Shown here: piece after piece, positions 1 through 5,321 of the stretch | Numbering within the stretch: the stretch's first letter is position 1 | Layout of the letters: each line of letters starts with the position of its first letter | Source: Planctomycetota bacterium | GTDB taxonomy: Bacteria; Planctomycetota; UBA8742; SKZP01 | Direction: 5' to 3' | Length of the DNA stretch: 5,321 nt | NCBI GenBank assembly: GCA_007127275.1 | Contig: SKZP01000218.1 | Coordinates: forward strand, 1-5,321 | Notes under the pieces: generated by a model | Seen by the model: the letters and a program-made list of their open reading frames with translations, nothing else | Told to the model about the DNA's origin: nothing | Database searches by the model: none | Made by a program: the position numbers and the translations under genes

Positions 1-273
1 GACGGCTTTGCAAGCACGCATCATCTCGCTCCCGAAGGGCGCGCGCGCGAGTTCGTGCTGTTTCGCACCCGGGAGCAGTGCTGCTTCGGGGCCTTGCCGT
101 TGGTTCACGAGGTGATTATCTGCCACGTCGCGGACGAAAAGGGGCTCGACTTGCAAGACGGCGTACCCATGCGCATCAAAGGCGTGTTAGAAATTGCGCC
201 CGAATACGACGGCGACCATCTGATCGGCGTCTACCGCATGGAGGCGCGGGAAGCGACGTTGGTCGACAAATGA
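1..273 (+). CDS. DUF3299-like envelope protein, C-terminal fragment
   Basis: The first base is in frame 1 and the reading frame runs open from the window edge to TGA at 271-273, giving the last 90 residues of a protein whose start lies upstream. The fragment begins DGFASTHHL, then has EFVLFRTREQCCFG (fragment residues 17-30), EVIICHV, VPMRIKGVLEI and a closing GVYRMEA. This order (a 'G(F/Y)...H' strand, 'F.L.R....CCFG', a 'V...G.L.I' strand, then a final 'YR(M/L)EA' strand) resembles the DUF3299 family, small beta-rich proteins that are often periplasmic or lipid-anchored and have no settled function. The family is recalled rather than searched. The two adjacent cysteines C27-C28 could bind metal or be redox active, but that is inference. 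lgt follows after 95 bases on the same strand, so co-transcription is possible. Confidence 0.72.
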   Translation, partial: DGFASTHHLAPEGRAREFVLFRTREQCCFGALPLVHEVIICHVADEKGLDLQDGVPMRIKGVLEIAPEYDGDHLIGVYRMEAREATLVDK

Positions 274-283
274 TTCACAGCCG

Positions 284-312
284 CCGCGCCGCGGGGGGTT
301 GCAGCCGCGCGG
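284..312 (+). other. GC-rich palindromic spacer between DUF3299-like gene and lgt
   Basis: The 95-base gap contains a perfect short palindrome CCGCG-C-CGCGG (284-294) and a second self-complementary block CCGCGCGG (305-312). CCGCGC at 284-289 can also pair with GCGCGG at 307-312 across a G-rich loop. No run of T follows, so this is not a recognisable intrinsic terminator. No convincing promoter is visible in the gap. It may be only a GC-rich structured spacer. Confidence 0.25.
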
Positions 313-355
313 GCAGGAACGCAAGCACACCGTACCGGCCACTCAATTCGTAGCC

Positions 356-360
356 AAGGA
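356..360 (+). promoter_or_regulatory. Ribosome binding site of lgt
   Basis: AAGGA lies 8 bases before ATG 369 and only 2 bases before the in-frame GTG 363. The spacing decides for the ATG start, which gives a protein beginning MNPYLIEF. Confidence 0.7.
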
Positions 361-368
361 CCGTGCCG

Positions 369-1934
369 ATGAATCCGTACCTGATCGAGTTTCAACTGCC
401 GCTGGTCTTCAAGTCCCTGTTTGGCGGGCCGCCCATGGGCGTGTACCTCGTGCTTCTGCTTGGCGGCCTCGCGCTGATGTTCTTGCCCGAGCCGCGCAGC
501 AGCAACAACGCCAAAAAAGCGCAGGCGCAAGGAGGCGGCGGTGAGAAAGCGGCGGATCCGAAGGCGCGCAAGCTGCTCTTTGCACTGTTCTTCGTTGGCT
601 TCGGCTTGTTCCTGCTCGGCCTGATCGGCGTCGGCGTCGCTGCGCTGAACAACGACGAGACGCAAGAGGAGGCTTACAGCGAGTTGCTGCAGAATCTGTA
701 CGACGTCGCCGGCGGAGTGGACAGTCTCCTCGAGGAGCCGCTCGCCGCGCAGGAACTGCGCCGTGCGCTCGACAGGGAAATCCTCAGCAAGAAGGATCCG
801 GCGCAGGAAGAGTATTGGGAAGAAACGATTGCTTTCGAGCGTGCCGAGACGTTGCACGCCGCGCTGGAGGATCTTTACCCGCCGCTCGACTTGCAGCGAC
901 TTGCCGAGGATGGCGAAGCCGCTGACCTGGAACTTTCCGCCGAGCAGCGAGAAGAGGCTGCGCAGGCGGTGCGCGAGGCGTGGGCGGCCACCCTCGAGCG
1001 GCCGGAGACGGAGGAGTATCCGCTGCAGCAGGTGCGCATTCCCAGCTACGGCGTGATGATTATGCTCGGCTTCCTCGCGGCCATTGCCGTGTCGTACATG
1101 CGCGCCCGGGTCTACAAGCTGGACCCGAACGTGATCATTGACATGGGCATCATCGCCATGGTCGGCGGGATTGTCGGCGCACGGCTGTTCCACGTCTTCG
1201 AATACTGGAGCGAGGCGTATGCGCGAGACCCGGCGACCGGCGCCGAGCGGACCTTCGGTGAGGCCATTTGGCAGGCCTTCCAGATTCAGCAGGGCGGGCT
1301 CGTCTTCTACGGCGGCCTGATTGTCGCCGCCGCCGCCATCCTGATCTACCTCAAGGTGCGCAAGCTGCCCATCTTGTTCTACATGGACATTGGTGCCATG
1401 GCCGTGCCGCTGGGGCTTGCCTTCGGCCGCATTGGCTGCTTCCTCAACGGCTGCTGCTGGGGGATCGAGGCGAGCGCCGGCTCGCTGTTCGCCGTGTACT
1501 ACGAGAGCGCGAAGACGTATCAGGACGTCGAATTTGTCGCCGGTACGCCGTTGATTGCGAGCCAGTTGGTCGCGTCCCTGGCGGCGTTCACGCTGTTCGT
1601 GCTTTTGACGGTGTACTACCAGTTCGTTGCCCGCAAACGGGGCGAGACGCTGGCCATGCTGTTCATCCTCTACGGCATCAACCGCTTCTTCAACCAGATG
1701 CTACGCGGCGACGTACCCGCCTACGGCGACGGCGACTTGCTGTTCACCTCCTCGCAGTGGATTGCACTGGCCACCGTGGTGCTCGGCCTCGTCGCCTGGT
1801 TCTGGCTGCGCTACAAGCGCCCCCACGAGTTGCCGCCGCGACGCTTGGGGGTAGAGCTGGAGCGCCACGGCGTGAAGCAGTTGACCGCCGACGGCAAGAT
1901 TCCGCCGGTGCCAGGGGTCGCACGAGTGAAGTGA
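369..1934 (+). CDS. lgt: Prolipoprotein diacylglyceryl transferase with extended N-terminal region
   Basis: Lgt is an inner-membrane enzyme that moves diacylglycerol from phosphatidylglycerol to the lipobox cysteine of prolipoproteins, the first step of lipoprotein maturation. This protein has 521 residues, far longer than the roughly 290 of E. coli Lgt. The core is residues about 222-482: PSYGVMIMLGF (Y227, matching E. coli Y26), GARLFHVFEYW (270-280), GGLVFYGG (309-316), the signature GRIGCFLNGCCWG (353-365, R354 matching R143, G365 matching G154) and YGINRFFNQMLRGD (R439 matching R239). E. coli H103, N146, E151 and E243 correspond to Y314, C357, C362 and Q443; Cys-rich signatures of this kind are known in non-proteobacterial Lgts. 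Before the core come two extra predicted membrane segments (about 22-40 and 68-92), joined by a basic Lys/Gly-rich loop, then an acidic helical region (about 95-216). Charge distribution puts the basic loop in the cytoplasm and the acidic region in the periplasm. Codons look uniform throughout, with no sign of a frameshift or fused foreign segment. Confidence 0.93.
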   Translation: MNPYLIEFQLPLVFKSLFGGPPMGVYLVLLLGGLALMFLPEPRSSNNAKKAQAQGGGGEKAADPKARKLLFALFFVGFGLFLLGLIGVGVAALNNDETQEEAYSELLQNLYDVAGGVDSLLEEPLAAQELRRALDREILSKKDPAQEEYWEETIAFERAETLHAALEDLYPPLDLQRLAEDGEAADLELSAEQREEAAQAVREAWAATLERPETEEYPLQQVRIPSYGVMIMLGFLAAIAVSYMRARVYKLDPNVIIDMGIIAMVGGIVGARLFHVFEYWSEAYARDPATGAERTFGEAIWQAFQIQQGGLVFYGGLIVAAAAILIYLKVRKLPILFYMDIGAMAVPLGLAFGRIGCFLNGCCWGIEASAGSLFAVYYESAKTYQDVEFVAGTPLIASQLVASLAAFTLFVLLTVYYQFVARKRGETLAMLFILYGINRFFNQMLRGDVPAYGDGDLLFTSSQWIALATVVLGLVAWFWLRYKRPHELPPRRLGVELERHGVKQLTADGKIPPVPGVARVK

Positions 1935-1940
1935 GCACGT

Positions 1941-2056
1941 CAGGCGAGCGCAGGGCCCAGTTTTGCGAGGCCCTCGCCGTTGCACTTGCCGCACTCGTAA
2001 CCAGGCGAGCGCGGGGCGCCAGCTTTGCGAGGCTCTCGCTGTTGCTCTTGCCGCCG
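1941..2056 (+). repeat. Two tandem direct repeats in the lgt-hutI gap
   Basis: Copy A begins at 1941 and copy B at 2002, both with CAGGCGAGCGC. Over about 54 aligned bases they differ by five substitutions (1952/2013, 1961/2023, 1972/2034, 1978/2040, 1984/2046) and one inserted G in copy B (2018). After CTTGCCGC (1986-1993 and 2048-2055) the copies diverge. Each contains the short palindrome GCGAG-N3-CTCGC (1965-1977 and 2027-2039), and one of the five substitutions falls in its 3-base loop. The repeat period is 61 bases. There is no third direct copy, but an inverted one follows (2071-2100). Confidence 0.85.
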
Positions 2057-2100
2057 CATTGGACTGACTCGCCTTGCAGGGCTGGCGCTCTGTGCTCGCC
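2004..2100 (+). ncRNA. Long strand-specific foldback upstream of hutI (candidate leader RNA structure)
   Basis: Bases 2004-2033 (inside repeat copy B) pair with 2071-2100 position by position: 24 Watson-Crick pairs, 6 G-U pairs and no mismatch or bulge, around a 37-base loop. The wobbles are 2011-2093, 2013-2091, 2015-2089, 2024-2080, 2025-2079 and 2029-2075. On the opposite strand all six would be A-C mismatches, so the fold suits a transcript reading toward hutI. Copy A (1943-1971) can pair with the same arm using 29 pairs and one bulge (C2086), which excludes the copy B fold. The stem base ends 18 bases before the hutI ribosome binding site, leaving that site exposed. A moderately T-rich stretch (2101-2113) follows, but no true U-run. 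I do not recognise a known RNA family. It could be an attenuator-like leader, an RNA-processing signal, or a dispersed palindromic repeat with no gene-specific role. Confidence 0.5.
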
Positions 2101-2118
2101 GCCTTGCTTTCTTATGTG

Positions 2119-2123
2119 GGTGA
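2119..2123 (+). promoter_or_regulatory. Ribosome binding site of hutI
   Basis: GGTGA, the 3' half of the full Shine-Dalgarno consensus, lies 6 bases before ATG 2130. The earlier ATG at 2125 is out of frame with hutI and too close to the site. Confidence 0.55.
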
Positions 2124-2129
2124 CATGAC

Positions 2130-3359
2130 ATGGGAACACTGCACGAGAACACCACCGCACGGGTCTTTACCAATATTGCGGAGTTGGCGACGCCGGCGGA
2201 GATCCTTCGCGACGCCGCGCTTGTCGTGGCCGCGGACGGAACCGTAGCCTGGCACGGCGAGCGGGCGGCGCTGCCGGCGGAGTACGCGTCCTGGCCGACG
2301 CACGACCTCGAGGGCGCGGCCGTGGTGCCGGGGCTCGTGGATGCGCATACACACTTGATCTGGGCCGGCGACCGACTCGACGAGTACGTGCTGCGCTCAC
2401 AAGGGGCAAGTTACGAAGAAATCCTCGAATCCGGCGGCGGCATCCACAACACCACCCGCGCCACGCAAGCGGCCAGCGAAGCGGACTTGCTCCGCACGGC
2501 GAAGCAGCGCGCCGAGATCTTCTTGCGTGGTGGCGTCACCTCACTCGAGGTCAAGTCCGGCTACGGCATGACCCTCGAGGCGGAACTGAAGATGCTGCGC
2601 GTCGCGAAGCAACTCGCCGACGAGGTGCCGCAACGGATTGTGCCGACCTTCCTCGCTCACGTCGTGCCGCACGGCGAGGAGCGGGCGCCGTTCGTGGACA
2701 TGGTCGTCAAGGAACTGATCCCCGAGGTGGCCCGCCAAGAGCTTGCCGTGGCGGTGGACGTCTTCTGCGACCGCGGCGCCTACACGTTGGCAGAGGCCCG
2801 GCGCGTCCTCGAAACAGCCAAGGAGCACGGCCTCGAAGTCAAGGCGCACGCCGAGCAGTTGAGCCACACAGGTGTGAGCCGGCTCGTTGCGGAGCTCGGC
2901 GGCTTGAGTGCGGATCACCTCGAACAGGTCACCCCGGAGGACTGGGAGAAACTCGCTGAGGCAGGTACGGTCGGTACGGTGCTCCCCGGCGCGACCATCT
3001 TGCTGCACAAGCCGTTTCCGCCGGCGCGCGCCATGTGGGACGACGGCGTCAAAGTGGCCGTGGCGACGGATCATAACCCCGGCTCGAGTCCCTTCTACTC
3101 GCTGGCCTTGGCCATGCAACTCGCACAGGTGCACGGCGGGCTCTCCGCCCCGGAAGCGCTGCTCGCCGGCACGGCGCACGCCGCCGACGCGCTGGGCCGT
3201 AGCGAGCTCGGCCGCCTCGCCCCCGGCAGTGCCGCCGACTTTCTCGTGCTTCACGAGCCGCGGGCATACTCGCTGCTCTACCGCTGGGGCCACGTACCGC
3301 TGCGCGCCGCCTACATCGCCGGCACCTGCCGACTCGACCTGGCAAGCGCCTTGGCGTAA
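2130..3359 (+). CDS. hutI: Imidazolonepropionase
   Basis: This cytoplasmic metal-dependent hydrolase opens 4-imidazolone-5-propanoate to N-formimidoyl-L-glutamate, the third step of histidine breakdown. The 409 residues are the usual full length. The amidohydrolase metal site is complete: H73 and H75 (VDAHTH), H240 (KAHAEQLS) and D314 (ATDHNPGSS). H263 (SADH) matches the catalytic histidine of B. subtilis HutI. Other family markers are AGDRLDEYVLRSQGASYEEI (79-98), SGGGIHNTTRAT (101-112), GGVTSLEVKSGYG (134-146), DVFCDRGAYT (210-219) and GTVGTVLPGATILLH (279-293). An N-terminal beta-sandwich strand region (about 10-66) and a closing G.LAPGSAADFLVL complete the fold. One oddity is the usual TFLGAH(A)xPPE segment, which here reads TFLAHVVPHGEE (173-184) and is about one residue shorter. 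No other hut gene is in the window; the gene sits between lgt and a peptidase on the same strand. Its 195-base upstream gap holds a structured repeat that may regulate it. Confidence 0.96.
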   Translation: MGTLHENTTARVFTNIAELATPAEILRDAALVVAADGTVAWHGERAALPAEYASWPTHDLEGAAVVPGLVDAHTHLIWAGDRLDEYVLRSQGASYEEILESGGGIHNTTRATQAASEADLLRTAKQRAEIFLRGGVTSLEVKSGYGMTLEAELKMLRVAKQLADEVPQRIVPTFLAHVVPHGEERAPFVDMVVKELIPEVARQELAVAVDVFCDRGAYTLAEARRVLETAKEHGLEVKAHAEQLSHTGVSRLVAELGGLSADHLEQVTPEDWEKLAEAGTVGTVLPGATILLHKPFPPARAMWDDGVKVAVATDHNPGSSPFYSLALAMQLAQVHGGLSAPEALLAGTAHAADALGRSELGRLAPGSAADFLVLHEPRAYSLLYRWGHVPLRAAYIAGTCRLDLASALA

Positions 3360-3425
3360 GCGAGACTGCTCGTCACGCGCCCCAGTCACCACGAGGATCT
3401 GCGGGTCAATCAATGTTCATGCGCT

Positions 3426-3438
3426 CGACTCGGAGTCG
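3426..3438 (+). promoter_or_regulatory. Dyad overlapping the ribosome binding site of the S9 peptidase gene
   Basis: GGAG at 3432-3435 lies 9 bases before ATG 3445 and is the likely ribosome binding site. It sits inside a perfect dyad CGACTC-G-GAGTCG. As RNA this could form a four-pair hairpin (3426-3429 with 3435-3438) that partly hides the site; as DNA it could be a small operator. With such a short stem in GC-rich DNA either role is only a possibility. The rest of the 85-base gap after hutI has just a weak hairpin CGAG-ACTG-CTCG right after the hutI stop and no T-run. Confidence 0.35.
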
Positions 3439-3444
3439 CCAACC

Positions 3445-5321
3445 ATGCCCACTTGTCCTGCCCCCGCTCGTTCGCCGCGGCGCGCGTTGCCTGCCGCCCT
3501 GCTTGGGCTTGGCGCCGTGGCGCTGCTGCTTGCGCTTTCCAACGTCGCCACTCTCGACGAAAACACCGCTGCCGAGCGGCGCGCGTCGCAAGCAAGGCTC
3601 GACTACCCGACCACCCGCACCGTCGAGCATGTGGAGAATCTGCACGGCACGCCGGTTGCCGACCCCTACCGCTGGCTCGAGGACTACGAATGCGACGAAG
3701 TTCACCAGTGGGTCAGCGAGCAGAACGCGTTGACCCGCAGCGTGCTCGACGAGATTCCCGCACGGAGAACAATTGCCGCGCGCCTTGCCGAGTTGTGGGA
3801 TACGCCGCGCCGTTCCGCTCCGTTCACCCGTGGCGGACGCAGCTTTTACTACCACAACGCGGGGCTCGAGCCGCAAAGCGTGCTCTACGTCCGTGAGGTA
3901 CCCGGCGAGCGCGAACACGAGCCGGAGCCCCGGGTGTTGCTGGATCCGAACGAGATGTGGCCCGAGGGGCGGCGGCAACTCGTCGGTGCGCATCCCTCGC
4001 CGGACGGCGCGTGGCTCGCCTACGGCGTCAGCTACGGCGGCAGCGACTGGCGCGAATGGCGCGTGCGCAACGTCGAGTCCGGCGAAGACCTCGAGGCGGT
4101 CGTGCGCCACTCGAAGTTTAGCCGGCCAAGCTGGGCCGCCGACAGCAGCGGCTTTTACTACACGCGGTATCCGGCGCCCCACGACGTCGAGGACGAAGCA
4201 AGCACGAACCGCAACGGCCAGGTACGCTTCCACCGCCTGCACGCAGAGCCCGGCGAGGAGGACGAACTCGTTCACAAGCGCCCCGAGAGTCCGCGTGCGC
4301 TGCTTTGGGGCGGCGAGACGAGCGACGGGCGCTTTCGCCTCGTCTACGCAAGCCTCAACAACGGCAACCAACGCCAGATCTGGGCCCGCGACCTCGAAGA
4401 CCCCGACGGAGAACTCGAGTTGCTGATCCACTTGAACGGCACACGCGGCTCCATTGTCGGCAACGACGGCACGACGTTCTACATGCACACCAACGAGCGG
4501 GCCTCGCGCAACCGTCTCGTCGCCTTCGACGTCGACGACCCCGGCCAGTGGCGCGAGATCCTGCCGCAGCCGAGCCCCGAGGTGCTGCGCAGTGTGCGCC
4601 TCTTCGGCGACACCGTGCTCGCCTTTTACGAGCACGGCGGAAGGCAACGCATGGTTCGCCACCGCCTCGAAGACGGTGAGTCGCTCGGCGAGATCGAACT
4701 CGACGAACTCGGCCTGGCCACCGGCTTCAACAGCCCGCGCGACGCCGACACGACCTACTTCTCGCTCTCTACCTTCACCGCGCCGCCGGTGATCTACCGG
4801 CTCGACCTTACCGAGGGAGAGGCCCGGGAGGTGTACCGCCCGGCCGGGGCACTCGAGGCCGAGGAGATGGTCGTGGAACGGACGGAGTACGTCAGCCGCG
4901 ACGGCACGAAGGTGCCAATGTTCCTGTTGTATCGGCGAGGACTCGCGCGCGACGGGAGGAATCCGACGCTGTTGCGCGGCTACGGCGGCTTCAACCACTC
5001 GGTGCGGCCGCGCTTCAGCCGGGCGGAGCAGTTGTGGTTCGAGATGGGCGGTGTTGTCGCCCTACCGGCGCTGCGCGGCGGGGGCGACCTCGGCCAGCGC
5101 TGGCACGAGGCGGGCCGCAAAGAGCGCAAACAAAACACCTTCGACGACTTCATTCACGCCGCGAAGTGGCTGATCCGCGAGCGCTACACCTCGCCGGAAC
5201 GACTCGCCATCCGCGGCGCAAGCAACGGCGGCCTGCTCGTCGGGGCGGTGCTCAACCAACGCCCGGGGCTCTTCGGCGCCGCGCTGCCGCACGCCGGGGT
5301 GATGGATATGCTGCGCTTTCA
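3445..5321 (+). CDS. Exported prolyl oligopeptidase (S9A family), C-terminus cut off by window end
   Basis: The frame is open from ATG 3445 to the window edge (625 codons plus two bases), with no stop. Prolyl oligopeptidases cut short peptides after proline, using a serine active site covered by a seven-bladed propeller. Residues 1-35 look like an export signal: basic ARSPRR, then hydrophobic ALPAALLGLGAVALLLAL, with a possible cut near SNVA; there is no lipobox. The family N-terminus follows: YPTTRTVEHVENLHGTPVAD then PYRWLED (53-80). The propeller spans about 120-490, including AHPSPDGAWLAYGVSYGGSDW and SKFSRPSW. The hydrolase domain has RGYGGF (511-516, Y513 matching the oxyanion tyrosine of porcine enzyme), LRGGGD (543-548, usually RGGGE), KQNTFDDF and GASNGG with nucleophile S593. 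The catalytic Asp and His lie beyond the edge; about 90-110 residues are probably missing. The ATG is the only start in frame since at least 3361. Closely related oligopeptidase B is less likely because of the RGGG and SNGGLL context. Confidence 0.94.
   Translation, partial: MPTCPAPARSPRRALPAALLGLGAVALLLALSNVATLDENTAAERRASQARLDYPTTRTVEHVENLHGTPVADPYRWLEDYECDEVHQWVSEQNALTRSVLDEIPARRTIAARLAELWDTPRRSAPFTRGGRSFYYHNAGLEPQSVLYVREVPGEREHEPEPRVLLDPNEMWPEGRRQLVGAHPSPDGAWLAYGVSYGGSDWREWRVRNVESGEDLEAVVRHSKFSRPSWAADSSGFYYTRYPAPHDVEDEASTNRNGQVRFHRLHAEPGEEDELVHKRPESPRALLWGGETSDGRFRLVYASLNNGNQRQIWARDLEDPDGELELLIHLNGTRGSIVGNDGTTFYMHTNERASRNRLVAFDVDDPGQWREILPQPSPEVLRSVRLFGDTVLAFYEHGGRQRMVRHRLEDGESLGEIELDELGLATGFNSPRDADTTYFSLSTFTAPPVIYRLDLTEGEAREVYRPAGALEAEEMVVERTEYVSRDGTKVPMFLLYRRGLARDGRNPTLLRGYGGFNHSVRPRFSRAEQLWFEMGGVVALPALRGGGDLGQRWHEAGRKERKQNTFDDFIHAAKWLIRERYTSPERLAIRGASNGGLLVGAVLNQRPGLFGAALPHAGVMDMLRF

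Noticed and set aside
363..371. GTG 363 as the start of lgt
   Set aside because: It is only 2 bases from the AAGGA site, while ATG 369 has an 8-base spacing.
231..1193. A 320-codon open frame on the minus strand
   Set aside because: It is antisense to the start of lgt, rich in Arg, Gln and His, and has no domain or ribosome binding site that I can recognise.
1941..2056. Direct repeats as a CRISPR array
   Set aside because: There are only two copies, they are imperfect and adjacent without a distinct spacer, and no cas gene is nearby.
2004..2113. Reading the foldback as the intrinsic terminator of lgt
   Set aside because: The stem is far longer than usual, has a 37-base loop, and is followed by a mixed CTTGCTTTCTT stretch and not a run of T. 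A role in termination is not excluded, but the classic form is absent.
1268..2128. A plus-strand open frame running through the end of lgt and the repeat region
   Set aside because: It is out of frame with lgt and Arg-rich, and its extension through 1935-2128 just translates the repeats. It is not evidence that the gap codes for protein.
2856..2858. Q243 of HutI as a lost catalytic residue (B. subtilis E252)
   Set aside because: KxHAEQLS with Gln at this place is the normal form in many Gram-negative HutI enzymes, so it is not a defect.
2541..3413. A 290-codon open frame on the minus strand
   Set aside because: It is antisense to hutI, which is certain from its metal ligands; the product looks like a codon-bias shadow.
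3406..4998. A 530-codon open frame on the minus strand
   Set aside because: It lies fully antisense to the S9 peptidase, whose protein matches its family motif by motif. The minus frame gives a low-complexity Val/Ala/Arg-rich product with no recognisable domain; long antisense frames are common in GC-rich genes.

Overview
The window is GC-rich and densely coding. It carries four genes, all on the + strand: the end of a DUF3299-like protein (1-273), a large prolipoprotein diacylglyceryl transferase (lgt, 369-1934), a complete imidazolonepropionase (hutI, 2130-3359), and a secreted prolyl oligopeptidase-type S9 peptidase (3445 to the window edge) that lacks only its C-terminal end. There are no tRNA or rRNA genes, CRISPR arrays or transposase genes.

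The organism looks like a high-GC Gram-negative bacterium. A planctomycete, or a relative with similar envelope genes, is the best guess. The reasons are the Cys-rich Lgt active-site segment (GRIGCFLNGCCWG), the extended N-terminus of that Lgt, and the neighbouring DUF3299-type protein with its CCFG motif. This placement comes from remembered family features, not from a search.

Layout: the DUF3299-like gene and lgt are 95 bases apart and may share a transcript. Both are envelope-related. A 195-base gap without a gene (1935-2129) separates lgt from hutI. It is the most unusual part of the window. It holds two tandem copies of a ~54-bp sequence followed by an inverted arm. The second copy and the arm make a 30-position foldback with no mismatches: 24 Watson-Crick pairs and 6 G-U pairs, when read as + strand RNA. 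The first copy can pair with the same arm, so the two folds exclude each other. The element ends about 18 bases before the hutI ribosome binding site. It could be a leader RNA acting on hutI, or a member of a dispersed repeat family.

hutI is followed after 85 bases by the S9 peptidase. HutI acts in histidine breakdown in the cytoplasm, and the peptidase is predicted to be exported and to cut proline-containing peptides. They could both serve amino-acid scavenging, but no other hut gene is visible, so that link is only inferred.
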